64,000 bases of DNA from Dromaius novaehollandiae (GCF_036370855.1 NC_088098.1:204459336-204523335), one strand, 5' to 3'. Counted from the stretch's first letter, positions 25,559 through 36,608 are shown. Made by a program: numbers and translations. The notes: generated by a model from the letters alone, not told the origin.

Positions 25559-28349
25559 GAGGAAGAATGTACAGTACTCAGCTTAGCTAGGTAGCACAGG
25601 GATGAAAAAGCTCCCTTTGGGAAGAGGTGACTCTTGGATTCTCAGATTGAGAGGCAAAAGCTTAAAAAGTACGTTTAAAGAAGGATATGTTGTTTGCCAG
25701 ACAGAGGTAGATGGAAGTGAACACTGAAGAAGTTCTTACATGTATCAGATGCCCAGTGATCCCAGAACAACACATAGCACAAGAGGTAAAGAGTAAAGAA
25801 AATTACCTGGAACTCCATAAGAACTGAAACTCTCTAGAAATATGGTATGAAGTGGAGGAAAATTTAATCAATGCTTCACTCTTTACCTAGGAATGGGGTA
25901 CAGTAAGAAAGAACATCAGAAGATTGTTTCTGATATGCTTGATTTGATGCCATTTATCCATTTACATTTAACCTAGAGAAGGCTAAATGTGAAGCAACGG
26001 ATAAATACTGTATTTTACATAAAAATAAATATACGCCTTTAACCTGAGGTTATGAAAAGAAATTGACAATGCAGAAGAGTTTGTAACTAACCTAAGGCTG
26101 AAGAGTCAATTTTGAGACTTCATGGGACAATGATGAAGTGGTTTCTTACCATGAAGTGGTAAGTGGAAGCTGGGAGGAAAACTTCAGAGTAGCAGATAGA
26201 TACAGGATTAAACCTTGCTAAAGCAATTGAAATTTGCAGAGGAGCAAACTGAAAGAAAATCATGCTTATTTCCACTTACGTTGCAGATCAACTCCAAGAT
26301 CAGCTCTACTTCATCCAGTTTATAAACTGTTAAGAACATGACTGTCATAGTTTGGGTTAAATCCTTGTTATCTTTGTGTTGTAGAATTGCATTTACTTTC
26401 ATACTCAAAATTTCCTGAGGTTCTATCCAGATTTTTATCTTCTTTTCTATGATTACTTATGACTCACAATTTAAGCACGATATTTGTTTTAATACTTCTG
26501 AAGAATTACCGACTACCTACTGACTTTCAGAAATGCTAAAATCTGTTTGGTGTCACTGGTTGCAGCTTCCTACTCTCCAGCCAGTAAACAGAACATGTTA
26601 CCATATTTAACTATCATGAATGTTAATGTTAGATGAGCTACCTTATACTACCTAGCACCATGGGGTTCAACTGTCTGTATGTGGCTTCTTTATACACTGA
26701 AATATATATTTCTCATATACAAAGTATAGACAACCGTATTTTACATAAACCAGTAAATGAGAATAATACATGTCCTTTTTATCTTTTTCCTGATGCTAGG
26801 CAATAGAGCAACAAAGCCTCTTTGAGGAAGATAGTGGGTTTGGGTAAATGGTCTCTAAACTAGGCTTTCAGGGATACATAACACATGCCCTTTGACACCC
26901 TAAGATGATGCATTCATTGAAATCAGAGGACAAGGTGTTTGAGAATGAGGATGAGGATGTCATCCAGCAAACAGTAAAGCTCTCTGTAGAGCATAAAATC
27001 AGAAAGCATCTCTGTTCTTTTTTCTCATCTCTCTTGCTTCTGCTTATTTTCTCAGCTACAAGCGAATGATGTGCTGCAGTTTACTGAGAATTTGCCCAAG
27101 TATAAACAGACAAATAAAGCTAAATAAAATAAATTATATCACTTCTGTCCCAGAAGCAGCTATCACTTTCATGAATATAACTCAATGCACATCTATTCTC
27201 CCGCCTTTGGACAATTTATAAAGATAAAATGTCTCTGAGCCCACTTCACCTGCTGTATCAATACTATCCCTGTGGCAACTTTAGTGCCTGAGTGCAAGAA
27301 ATTATGAAATGTACACTGTGATTAGCTTCCTTTTCCTCATCTCCTTTTATAACTCTATTGTTTACCTCCTTTGCTTCATACTGTGCTGTTTGCAGATCCC
27401 TTTGCCTCTGCATTTGTTACAGGCCACCATTGTATTTAGTCAGCCAACAATTTTGATAGTTTATAAATCTGATGGTTTAACTTAAACTAGCAAAACACCT
27501 GATTACAGACCACACAGATTAACTACATTGTGGTAGTCCCATGCTCAGAGGAAGGGACAATATGTTTACAGTGCACACTTTCCAAAACATAATGTAGAAT
27601 TTTTAACCAGTATAGTAGAACACACTGTTACTGCGTTTTAAGAATTTAGGACTATATTCAGACCTCTTACTTTAGGCATCAATCTTGGACATTGCATTGC
27701 TAAAGAACTAGGTTACAGCTCTTATTCAGAGTGCTTCAGATCACAGAAATCTTTTGTATCTTTAACAGAAAGAGGTAAGAGTCTCTGAAGAGCTCCAGAA
27801 GATGAATTGAACTGGCTGAGTTAGTATGCTCCACAGATATCTGTGACTCTTATCTGACTACAGAAGGCTAATCACCTGGCTCAGATGTGAACATTTATGA
27901 TCAGATCACATCTCTGGTGTTAGATGTTTTCATGACTTAGCTACTACTTCAAAACTAATGATCTCTAATAAATGCATATGTAAAGTCTGCTGGCATCCCC
28001 ATTAAAAGTGGAATTTAGCAGTCTGGCTAGGGCTCTAAATATTTATAGAACAGAGAATACAATCACAGAAGTACGCATCTTCAGCATAACATACCGAGAA
28101 TGTACATTATTTGCATTTATTCTACACTAAATGCTGAAAATGTAGGTTTTGTAGAGCAGAAATTGCAAAATGCAGTCACAGAGCTATATAACTTTTGTTC
28201 ACAAAAAATTATTTTTTGTGATAGAAGCAAAAGCCTCTAAGCCTTTCCTATAATCCCTTATGTCTCAAGTTCTAAATTTGCTCCTCTCTTTATTTTTTTG
28301 GACCATGAGATCATAAGCTCTTTGAATCAGATATTCTTTGTTTGAAAAA

Positions 28350-29306
28350 AGTCAATGGCATTTTTGGCTGTTCAACTTATTCACGAATGACCTCGATGAA
28401 GGGACAGAGCACACTCTCAGCAAGTTTGCTGATGATGCAAAACTGGGAGGAGTGGCTGATACACCAGAGGGCTGTGCTGCCATTCCGAGGGACCACAAGA
28501 GGCTGAAGAGATGGGTGGAGAGGAACCTCCTGAAGTTCAACAAAAGCAAGTGCAGGCTACTGCACCTCGGCAGCAATAAGCCCACGCACCGGTAGAGGTT
28601 GGGGGATGACCTGCTGGAAAGCAGCTCTGCGGAGAAGGACCTGGGGATCCTGGTGGACAAGTTGACCATGAGCCAGCCACATGTGTCCTTGTGGCCAAGA
28701 AGGCCAATGGTATCCTGGGTTGCATTAGGAAGAGCGTTGCCAGCAGGACGAAGGAGGTGATCCTCCCTCTCTCCTCAGCCCTGGTGAGGCCATGCCTGGA
28801 GTATTGTGTCCAGTTTTGGGCTCCCCAATACAAGAGAGACATGGAGCTGGAGCGAGTCCAGCACAGGGCTACAAAGATGATGAAGGGACTGGAGCACCTC
28901 TCATACGAGGAAAGGCTGAGAGAGCTGGGACTGCTCAGCCTGGAGAAGAGAAGACTGAGGTGGGGTCTTATCAACGTGTATAAATATCTGACGGGAGGGT
29001 GCCAAGAGGATGGGGCCAGACCCTTCTCAGTGGTGCCCAGTGATAGGACAAGAGGCAACAGGCACAAACCGAAACACGGGAAGTTCTGTCTGAACATGAG
29101 GAAAAATTTCTTTACCGAAATGGGGACTGAGCCCTGCAACAGGTTGCCCAGAGAAGTTGTGTAGTGTCCATCCTTGGAGATATTCAAGCGCCATCTGGAC
29201 AGGGTGCTGGGCAACGTGCTTCTAGATGACCGTGCTTGAGCAGGGGTGTTGGACTAGATGATCTCCAGAGGTCCCTTCTGACCTCAACTGTTCTGCGATT
29301 CTGTGT
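28350..29306 (+). mobile_element. CR1 LINE, 5'-truncated, reverse transcriptase remnant and 3' end
   Basis: This is the 3' portion of a CR1 non-LTR retrotransposon. The open segment from 28,338 includes FTNDLDEGTEHTLSKFADD; the FADD catalytic box of the reverse-transcriptase palm lies at 28,425-28,436. It continues through KRWVERNLLKFNKSKC to a stop at about 28,593-28,595. A second segment in a different frame (28,691-29,164) carries the CR1 C-terminal signature ([13 protein letters not shown], then [19 protein letters not shown], then [14 protein letters not shown] and NRLPREVV). The 3' end (ctagatgatctccagag, then gattctgtg) matches the CR1 tail. The frame change and the 5' truncation show it is inactive. 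It is the best-preserved repeat in the window. Confidence 0.93.
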
Positions 29307-32300
29307 CATAACATAAATGATAATAAAGGAAAATTTTCAGACATTAACTGTGAATATTTCAAACACCATTTTTACCTTCTAAGCTCTGTTCTCAAAAAGC
29401 CTGTGCAAAACAATGCTTTGACCACTATAAGAAAGGCCTACATGGACTAACCCAGTAAGCTTCAAGCTTTCTGCTGTAATCAGTCTGTCCTTTCCCAGAT
29501 TTAAACACTAAGACACTAACTTTGGGGCACAGTTTATATAGCACTGTTGATATAAATGGAAGACATTTCTCCTTTAGTCTGAGAAAAACTGATTTTGTTG
29601 ACCTTCAGGCCATGCTTCAAGATTACTTTAAGAAAAGGTGTTCAAGGAAAAAAAATTGGGATTTTAACACATGTAGAACCGGTTTGAGAAGGTTGTACTT
29701 TTCTTGTTTTCTCACACTGCATTTTTCTTTTTTAAAGTCAACATCGCTATTTTAAATATTTTGGAGGTTCTATGAAAATTTTCTAGTGCTTAAAAATACA
29801 AGGTTGAATGTTCAAACAAATGCTCAGGAACTACTTTAAAAAATTAATGCAATGTTACAGCATTATAATGACGACAGTTGTCAGTACAATTATATTATTG
29901 CATCTGTTGACATTTTACACAGGAATTGTGCTGCAAAGCAAAACAGTTGAGAAGTCATGTTAAGTACAGCTTTTATTATTTGCATAGTTTTTAACAGGGC
30001 TAGTAAATTGTTAAAAAAATAGTCTGAGCTCCCAAATACTACATTTTCAAGCTTTTGTTTGAATTTGAAGTAAATACAATAGTGTCAGTCAAACCCTCCA
30101 ATACATTTTACAGTTTGATCTGAAATAGGACTATCCTGAGGTAAAAATCTATTCTTTTTTTTTTGCTTTTAGTAAAAATTTACTGAATACAAAAAAGTCA
30201 TTTTTAGATCTGAATTTAAAATGCCACTTTCATAAAAAACTGCAAAGATGCAAAAATACTTGTTTCCTTGCAAAACCTTTATTTTAGAAAATTTTGCAAA
30301 AAAACAGTTTTAATGGTTTGTAAATGAAAATTTGCATTAAAAAAATACAAACTGTGCTGAGGAAATACCGTATGAAAATCTGTGTATTTTTCCATAATGC
30401 TGACTGCAATCTGTAGTATCAAAATTACAGCAACATTATAATGTCAATAAATGTGATAGCACATACCATTAAGTGTTCTTATTGAAAAACATCTGTGATA
30501 TCAAAGTAATATCAGGGAAAGCATCAAAATGATGTGAGAATATCTGATGGCAAAGGAAATGAATGAGGCTAAGGACAGAACAATAAGAAGAGAATACCAA
30601 AAGTTTCCAGTGAAAGCTTATGGAAATTACATGAAGTCAACGTAAATCAAGGTCCTATAAATGTTCTAAAGATAAAGAACCCAGAATGTTTTCCTTAAAG
30701 AATGCCAATTCATCATAATTGTTACATTAAATAATTGAGTATCTTTGGGGGGTCATAAAAATGAAATTAGAAATGACAATAGAGAACATAAGCAAGATCC
30801 AACTGTTAACATTTAGACAAGCAATGCAAGTAGTAAACCCCTCCATTTTTGGTGAATTTTCAGATATTTAATTCAGATCACGGACTTATTAGAGTAAAAT
30901 TTTAGTAGTCAAGTTTTTAGAAGCAGCAAGTTGGACTTGCAGAAAACACTCCGCCCACTTTCCCTCACCCTGACATCTGAGGCTCTTTACCTTTCTTTGG
31001 CCTGAAGCAGTAGTAAGGAGGCAAGTCACTGTAAGGAGACAAATCTTTGGAGCACATTTCTGTAAAGAGGCAGGCCATGAGTGCTGTATGCATTTGGGGA
31101 GGTGGAAATGAGAAAGCAAGACAGTGGCAATAAACAGACATGACAATTAGCTGACTGTGCATGGAAACATCAGGGGAAATCCAAAATGAACATGGCTATG
31201 ATGCTGGAGATGAACTTCTGTCTCTTCTGAGAAAAGGCAGGCTTGGGAAAAGGGACAAACATTGCAGCATGAAAAACAGAAACTCAATAGCCAGAGAAGC
31301 ATTTCAAATCGTTTGTTTTAATATCTTGTCATAATAGAATTGTACAGCTTTTTGGGCCCATTCTTTTAACCTCTATTTGACTGGTAAGTTTTTGGAAGTC
31401 ATCTTATTTTGTGTTTGCTACTTGCTGATCAAACAGCTCTTTCTTCTACAATTTCAACTTTCTCAGACATTTCTGTTCAAGAAATATTCCTATACATAAT
31501 ATGCATATATTAACGTGAAGTATACTGTTGAACCTCCTGAGTATTTAGAGATGCCTACATGACATCTGAGTTTTAAAATGTGAGCTCTTACCATGATATA
31601 ATAATATTTTTTAAAACAGATTGAAAAGAAAAATTAAAGATTTTCTCCTACTTCTTAAAGGAATAAAAGGCAGACTCCAAAGGCAGTCCATCAGCCACTG
31701 GTATTTTGCCCAGAATAAAGTGAATTGTACACACCACATTGAACAAAATCTATCTGAAGCCACTGCTTCTATAAAGTAGTCCTGTATGATTTCTGCTGTT
31801 AGCTTTTAGAACACTCATAATTTCAAAAAAACAAAACAAAAAACAAAAACCCTCCCAAGAGGCTATCCTTTTCAGTCTACACATATTTTAAAGTTAAAAA
31901 AAAAAAAGCAACTATTTCACAGTGATCAGAGTTTTTGAAAAAGATGTCTTTTCTGAGAATTGTGTTCTATTTACATGTGGAACATAAACAACAAACATGT
32001 AACAGTGAGTGTATGCTTCTTCATGAATCAAAAATATCCTGATTCAACTCAAAGTCACATGGGCCAGTTCTAGGCTAATTTATACACAGCATCTTTCAAG
32101 GCAGGTTTCTGACACTGCTAACAAATTACATTAACTGGTTTTATGCAATAAATATTTATCTTATTGAATGGAATGAGTTCTACCACCAAGCCAGTTTTTT
32201 ACACAAAATACCAACCGGCTATTAGCAGGTAACAATTTCTTGGCTGGAACCAACTTGGGCTGGATTATAACTTGTTATATTCACAGTAGCTAGCTTGCCT

Positions 32301-32740
32301 CTGCAAAGCAGGTCCTCTTATTATTCATCCTGACAAAATAATTATAGCAAAATATTAGAAGCAAAGAAGGTCCCATTATCCAAAGATTTTGTTCCAAGAG
32401 CCTTGTGTTTTATCTGGATGAAGAATAGAGGATACTCTGGAGAACCCTAAATGTAATGTGCTTTGAAATGCCTCGGTTTCTTTGCTACCAGAAAATGGAA
32501 GATTTATCAGTTATCCCTAAAGGAATTGGGTAAATTACAACACACATCTGAAGGGGAGGATGAAAACAGACTTAAGGCTATAGTCACGGCAAATAGGTGA
32601 AACTTGTTTGGCTCTCTCGGCTCCAAAACTGTGACCTACCCAACCTGCCCGAAGCCTTGAGGCAAGAGTTGCACTCCTTAGGATGGTAGAGCATGAAGAT
32701 GGGCACCTGCACAGGAGATGGGGGGAAAAAGACCTACCAG
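29307..32740. other. AT-rich DNA immediately upstream of the PGR CpG island
   Basis: No coding sequence is recognised. The stretch is A+T-rich up to about 32,650 and then changes sharply into the CpG island. It may hold distal promoter elements of PGR, but I see no motif strong enough to list. Confidence 0.6.
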
Positions 32741-33532
32741 GCGGGGGGGAAGCCAGGCAGAGGGGAGAAAGCAGCAGCGCAGCCCTGCGGCTCGGGGAGA
32801 CATAAGCGAGGCGAGGGAAGCGGGAACACGAGCGATGGGAAGACCGGAGCGAGCGGGGCAGAGGCGGGGCCGGGCCGTGCGGGGAGCGGCTGGGAGAAGC
32901 TGCCGGGGGAACCCCGGCGCCCGAGGCGGCAGCGCCGAGGCGGAGAGGGGCCCGACTTCCCCGCGGCGCCGGCCGAGGGGAGGCAGAGCGGAGCAGCGGG
33001 CGACGCCGGGGCAGGCCGAGGCCGCGCAGCCCGCGGCCGGCAGCGGCTCGGCCGCGAGGAGCAGCGGGGCGGGGGAGCGGGACATCGGCCCGGGCACGGG
33101 GAGGGGGCGAGCCGGTGGCAGCGGGGCCCCGCAGCGGCAAGGGCCCCCGCTGGCGGGGGGAGCCGCCGCCCGGCGCTCCGGCGGGGAGGGAGGCGGGCGA
33201 GGGGGGCGTGGTGAGGGCGGCGAGCCCCTTCGCGCCGCGCGGGGAAGGAGGGAAGGCGGCGGGGAAAAAGCGAAGCGCGGAGTGGGGCGGCTCGCCCGGC
33301 GGAGCAGGGGGACGGCGCCGCCCGCCCGCCCGCCCGCGGCAGCAGCAGGCTGGCGGGGCACCTGCTCTGCCCTGCCGCTCGCACTCGCCGCTCCTCCGGC
33401 ACCTTGCACGCGCGCTGTTCGGCTTTGCTTTTTAGGACGAGCCAGCCCCTTCCCTTATCCCCCCCGCCCCCGAAGGCAGGGGAGCCGTGGACGAGCCGCC
33501 CCCTCCGAAGGCAGAGCCCCGCAGCCTGCGCC

Positions 33533-33538
33533 ATGTGA
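33533..33538 (+). promoter_or_regulatory. Start-stop upstream ORF 1 (ATGTGA) in PGR leader
   Basis: An ATG directly followed by TGA, 108 nt upstream of the PGR start codon and in frame with it. The context is favourable, with G at -3 (gccATG). Start-stop uORFs have no elongation phase and are known to restrain translation of the main ORF in several genes. Alternatively, the same bases include gtgagt, a good splice-donor match, so the ATG could lie at the end of a non-coding exon. Confidence 0.5.
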
Positions 33539-33582
33539 GTGGGACCCGCGCGGCCGCAGCCGTCGGCGAGGGCACGTCCAGC

Positions 33583-33588
33583 ATGTGA
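33583..33588 (+). promoter_or_regulatory. Start-stop upstream ORF 2 (ATGTGA) in PGR leader
   Basis: A second ATG-TGA pair, 58 nt upstream of the PGR start codon and out of frame with it. It has A at -3 (agcATG), a strong context equal to that of the main start codon. It is only 50 nt from the first copy. Confidence 0.5.
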
Positions 33589-33640
33589 GGAGCAGCCCGG
33601 CCCCGGCAGCAGCGCACCGGCGCCTCAGCCCAGGGCCAGC

Positions 33641-34908
33641 ATGACCGAGGTGAAGGCTAAGGACCCCGGAGCGCCTTCGTCTGCCAGAGACGGGGCGGTC
33701 CTGCTGCAGGGCCACCCTAGCCGTGACCCCTTCCGCAGGGAAGCGGAGGCCATCGACATTTCCCTGGACGGGCTGCTGTACCCCAAAAGCAGCGACGAGG
33801 AGGAGGACGAGGAGGAAGAGCCGCGGAAGCAGCCAGGGGAAGAGGACCGGGAGTGCCTCTCGTACCGGCCAGGGAGCGGCTCCCTCTCGGATAAGGACTC
33901 CCTGGACAGCGTCCTCGACACCTTCCTGGCCCCCACGGCTCATGCCAGCTCCGCCGTCGCCGCGGCGCCGTGGTCCTTCTTCGGGGCAGAGGTCTCGGAG
34001 GTGCCCAGCGCGCCCATGAGCCGCTGCTCCGAGCAGAAGGTGGGAGAAGCAGCCCTCGGGGCGGCGGCGGCCGGCGCGGCCCCGGCGCCCGGCCCCGCGC
34101 AGCCCCCGCCGCGGCCTGCCCCCCTATGGCCGGGCGGCGAAGCCCTGGCCGCCGCCGCCGTTAAGCCGCGGCCGGCGGGGGGCGGCGCGGAGGGGCCCGG
34201 CGCGGCCCCCAAGGGCAAAGCCCCGGGCCTGGCGGCGCTGCCCGGCGAGGAGCGCGGCTTCGCCCCCGGCCCCCGGCTGGATCAGGACGCCGGCTCCGGC
34301 GGCGGCAGCCTGGCCCCGGCCCCCGCGGCCTCTCCGCCGGCAGCGGAGCCCGGGCAGGATTATCTGCACGTGCCCATCCTGCCCCTCAACTCTGCCTACC
34401 TGGCGTCGCGCACCCGGCAGCTCTTGGACGTGGAGGAGTACGAGAGCGGCGCCTTCGGCCAGCGCGCCTCGCCCGCCGCCGACTTCGCGGACTTCGTCTA
34501 CCCCGCGGCCGAGGCCAAGGAGGGGCCCTTCGCCTACGGCGACTTCCAGCCCGCCCTGAAGATCAAGGAGGAGGGCATCGGCGTCCCCAGCCCCTTCCTG
34601 GGCGCCAAGGGCGCCGCCGCGGCGGGCTGCGCCGACTTCGCGCAGCACCCGCGGGCCGGCCAGGACCCCTCGCTGGAGTGCGTCCTCTACAAAGCGGAGT
34701 CCTCCCTCCTGGCCGGCGCCTACGGGCCGGCAGCGGCGGCTGCAGCGGCGGCGGTGGGGCCGCCCGACAGCCTGCCCTCCACCTCCGCGGCGCCGCCGGT
34801 CCTCTACCCGCCGCTCGGCCTCAACGGCCACCAGCCCCTGGGCTTCCCGGCGGCGGTGCTGAAGGAGGGTTTGCCCCAGCTGTGCCCGCCCTTCATCGGG
34901 TACATTCG
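33641..34908 (+). CDS. PGR: PGR exon 1: progesterone receptor N-terminal domain
   Basis: Encodes residues 1-422 and two bases of codon 423. The start MTEVK matches the avian PR start; the ATG has A at -3. Visible elements are an LxxLL motif (LDGLL, 42-46) of the kind used for coactivator contact in the PR-B-specific activation region, an acidic run (52-60), the conserved LDSVLDTFLAP, Met126 (second start, PR-A type), the conserved DYLHVPILPLNSAYLASRTRQ block, and a sumoylation-type motif IKEE (308-311, acceptor Lys309) as in human PR. There is an eight-alanine run at 364-371, and the exon ends LPQLCPPFIGYIR. It is unusually GC-rich in the third codon position compared with exons 2-6. Alanine- and proline-rich stretches make it longer than the chicken equivalent by about 23 residues. 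The splice donor is GTAAGG at 34,909, phase 2. Confidence 0.96.
34016..34018 (+). other. PGR: Candidate PR-A initiation codon (Met126)
   Basis: In-frame ATG followed by AGC CGC (MSR), at the position equivalent to Met128 of chicken PR, from which the shorter A form starts. The surrounding bases (cccATGa) are a poor initiation context, so production from the full-length transcript by leaky scanning would be limited unless a shorter transcript starts inside exon 1. Confidence 0.75.
34730..34753 (+). repeat. Eight-alanine run in the PR N-terminal domain
   Basis: Codons 364-371 are all alanine but use mixed GCN codons (gca, gcg, gct), so this is not a pure trinucleotide repeat. Another alanine-rich stretch lies near residues 135-150. 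These runs contribute to the greater N-terminal length relative to chicken PR. Confidence 0.85.
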
Positions 34909-36456
34909 GTAAGGGCGAGCAGGGCCGCGGGCGGGGCGGCGCGGGGACGCTGAGCGCGCGGGGGCCGGCAGCGGCCGTTGGGCGCGCGGGGGCCGGCAGC
35001 GGCCGTTGGGCGCGCGGGGGCCGGCAGCGGCCGTTGGGCGCGCGGGGGCCGGCCGCCCAGGTCCGTGAGCTGTACCGGCCGGGTGCGCCCAAGCGCTTTT
35101 CTTCCCGAGGGGAGCGAAATCGGAGCGGCGTCGCGCAAACGCACTCACTGAGAGAACAGATTCGCAGGTGAAGCCGCTCCTCTGAGTGCGTTTTGCGCTT
35201 TCTGCTGCCGGAGACTAGTTTCATCGCAGTGTGAGGCATGGCATCTTGAAAGTATTCTTGGGAGGCAGCCTGAGTGATAGGCGGTACTGAGGCAAATAAC
35301 TAAATTTTGCCTGGCTAAACTCCATTTGAGGTTTTTAGAAAGTAATTGTAGATAGCTTACGTATTGTCTGTGCGCTAGGAAATCACAGTTCATGCGTGAA
35401 GTGAGCTGTGATGCATTTTACTGTGTTGAATTTTAGCTTGGCAACTGATACATTTTTAGATCTTTCGGGCACAGTTCTGGTTTGAGAAAAGTAGCGTTTT
35501 TATCTTTATAATTGTTCATTACTACATAATGTCTTAACAAGTAATCAGTTCCAAAGAGGGGAAGAGCAGTGTATTTTGCAGACTGTATCTTAATTCACAC
35601 ATAGACAATATTTATAAATGTCTAAATATTCTTTAAAGTATTTATTCCTGATTTCAGAAAAAGCAGTAAATTTCACACAAAAAAAGAAACCTAAAACGTT
35701 TCAAATATGTATATAGATTTGGTAGAATTAAATGGCTCACTGTGATTCCAAGATGTTATGCATTACATAGGAAAGTATGCAAAAATATGTATATACACAG
35801 TACTACAGTCTCAACAGAAATCCTCGGATTTTTTAAAACATAAGGATCAACCAGATTAGTTTTTTTCTTGCCAAGAAATTTGGAAGTACTTTCCTTTACT
35901 TTCCCTAATGTGCCCATCAAAACTAGCTGCTGGTCAGAACCCTGTAACCGAATGGGAGGAGACAAACGGATTAGTGACGGTTTTTCTAGCTGAGATAAAT
36001 TGTTCCCATGTGAAAGGGGCTTTTGAAATTCAGTTTACTCCTCTTTGATTCTGTCACTCTACCATTCTGTGCTGAGGAAAAAATATAAAAAGTAGTTTGA
36101 CTTACTCACAAGAGCTGTTGCTCTGAGGAAGATGAATATTCTAATACGTTCCTAGATTTTACCTTCTTCAGCTAATGAAGGTTAGAATACTACTTGGCCC
36201 ACTATGTTAGCTTTTTAATGACTTGTCATATTTTACAAATGTACCTTTTATCCTAGTATAGGCAAGCCCTTAAATGGAAATGCAGTCATACTTGGACTTT
36301 CTTTATTTTTTCTTCTTGTCCTTCTGAAGTTTGGTTACAATTTTAAAAAGGAAGTTTAAAATATAAAACTGATTAATACAGGTAGCTGTCACAAATTAAC
36401 CATTAACTGTCACAAATCTAGATATTTAATTTCTCTCAATTCTTTTTCTTTTAAAG
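34909..36456 (+). other. PGR intron 1
   Basis: 1,548 bp, from donor GTAAGG to acceptor ttttaaag at 36,456. The first 200 bp belong to the CpG island and contain a 28-bp minisatellite. The rest is AT-rich and apparently unique. The acceptor is preceded by a pyrimidine tract (ttctttttctttt). Confidence 0.93.
34954..35052. repeat. 28-bp GC-rich minisatellite, about 3.5 copies
   Basis: A 28-nt unit of pure GC-rich text (contains ggggccggcagcggcc, ending gttg) is repeated head to tail at 34,954-34,980 (27 nt, lacking the first base), 34,981-35,008 and 35,009-35,036, with a partial copy to about 35,052. The complete copies appear identical, which implies recent expansion or homogenisation. It begins 45 bp inside intron 1. 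Confidence 0.95.
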
Positions 36457-36608
36457 GCCAGATACAGAAACCAGTCAAAGTCCTCAATACAGCTTCGAAT
36501 CCTTACCCCAGAAGATTTGTCTCATCTGTGGTGATGAGGCATCTGGTTGCCACTATGGAGTACTTACCTGTGGAAGTTGTAAAGTCTTCTTTAAAAGGGC
36601 AATGGAAG
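36457..36608 (+). CDS. PGR: PGR exon 2: first zinc finger of the DNA-binding domain
   Basis: 152 bp, residues 423 (third base) to 473 plus one base of 474. It encodes the short linker ending SLPQKI and the first C4 zinc finger with cysteines at 444, 447, 461 and 464. The P-box CGSCKV (461-466) has the Gly-Ser-Val combination that makes receptors of the GR/MR/PR/AR group recognise AGAACA half-sites. Met472 corresponds to human Met595, proposed as the start of a disputed PR-C form. Acceptor ttaaag, donor GTAGGT (36,609), phases 2 and 1. The size equals that of mammalian PGR exon 2. Confidence 0.98.

Larger units (their letters stand above)
19770..28345. other. AT-rich intergenic DNA
   Basis: No gene is seen over about 8.6 kb. 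Open frames are short and without domains. It holds a TA-rich microsatellite (22,360-22,411) and a possible DR1 motif (25,546-25,558), listed separately. Confidence 0.65.
32800..33640 (+). promoter_or_regulatory. PGR: PGR promoter region and 5' leader (GC-box type)
   Basis: This lies immediately upstream of the PGR start codon. I see no TATA box. Sp1-type GC boxes are present: gaggcggggc at 32,861-32,870, ggggcggggg at 33,067-33,076 and ggggcgg at 33,284-33,290. A short CCCG tandem run lies at about 33,318-33,336. The transcription start cannot be fixed from sequence. Two AUG-UGA start-stop elements lie near the 3' end of the leader. GC-box promoters of this kind can give multiple start sites, in keeping with the several transcripts described for avian PR. 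Confidence 0.6.
32740..35120. promoter_or_regulatory. CpG island spanning PGR promoter, exon 1 and start of intron 1
   Basis: About 2.4 kb of very GC-rich, CpG-dense sequence stands out sharply from AT-rich DNA on both sides. It covers the presumed promoter, the 5' leader, all of exon 1 and the first 200 bp of intron 1. CpG-island promoters are usual for this gene family. Several long open frames on both strands here (up to 371 codons) result from low stop-codon density in GC-rich DNA. Confidence 0.9.

Noticed and set aside
32678-33534. Minus-strand open frames of 243 and 266 codons in the CpG island
   Set aside because: Arginine/proline/alanine-rich text arising from stop-poor GC-rich DNA in overlapping frames. 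A divergent non-coding RNA is possible but not shown by sequence.
32718-33640. Plus-strand frames upstream of PGR, including one that runs into the exon 1 region in another frame
   Set aside because: Low-complexity Arg/Gly/Ala text in the promoter CpG island, with no known protein features.
33539-33640. In-frame N-terminal extension of PGR by 34 codons
   Set aside because: It lacks an ATG (the only upstream in-frame ATG, at 33,533, is followed directly by TGA), and avian PR begins at MTEVK.
34124-35239. 371-codon minus-strand open frame across PGR exon 1 and the minisatellite
   Set aside because: It is the shadow of GC-rich coding sequence. Its N-terminal half translates the 28-bp repeat, and it has no domain or independent support.
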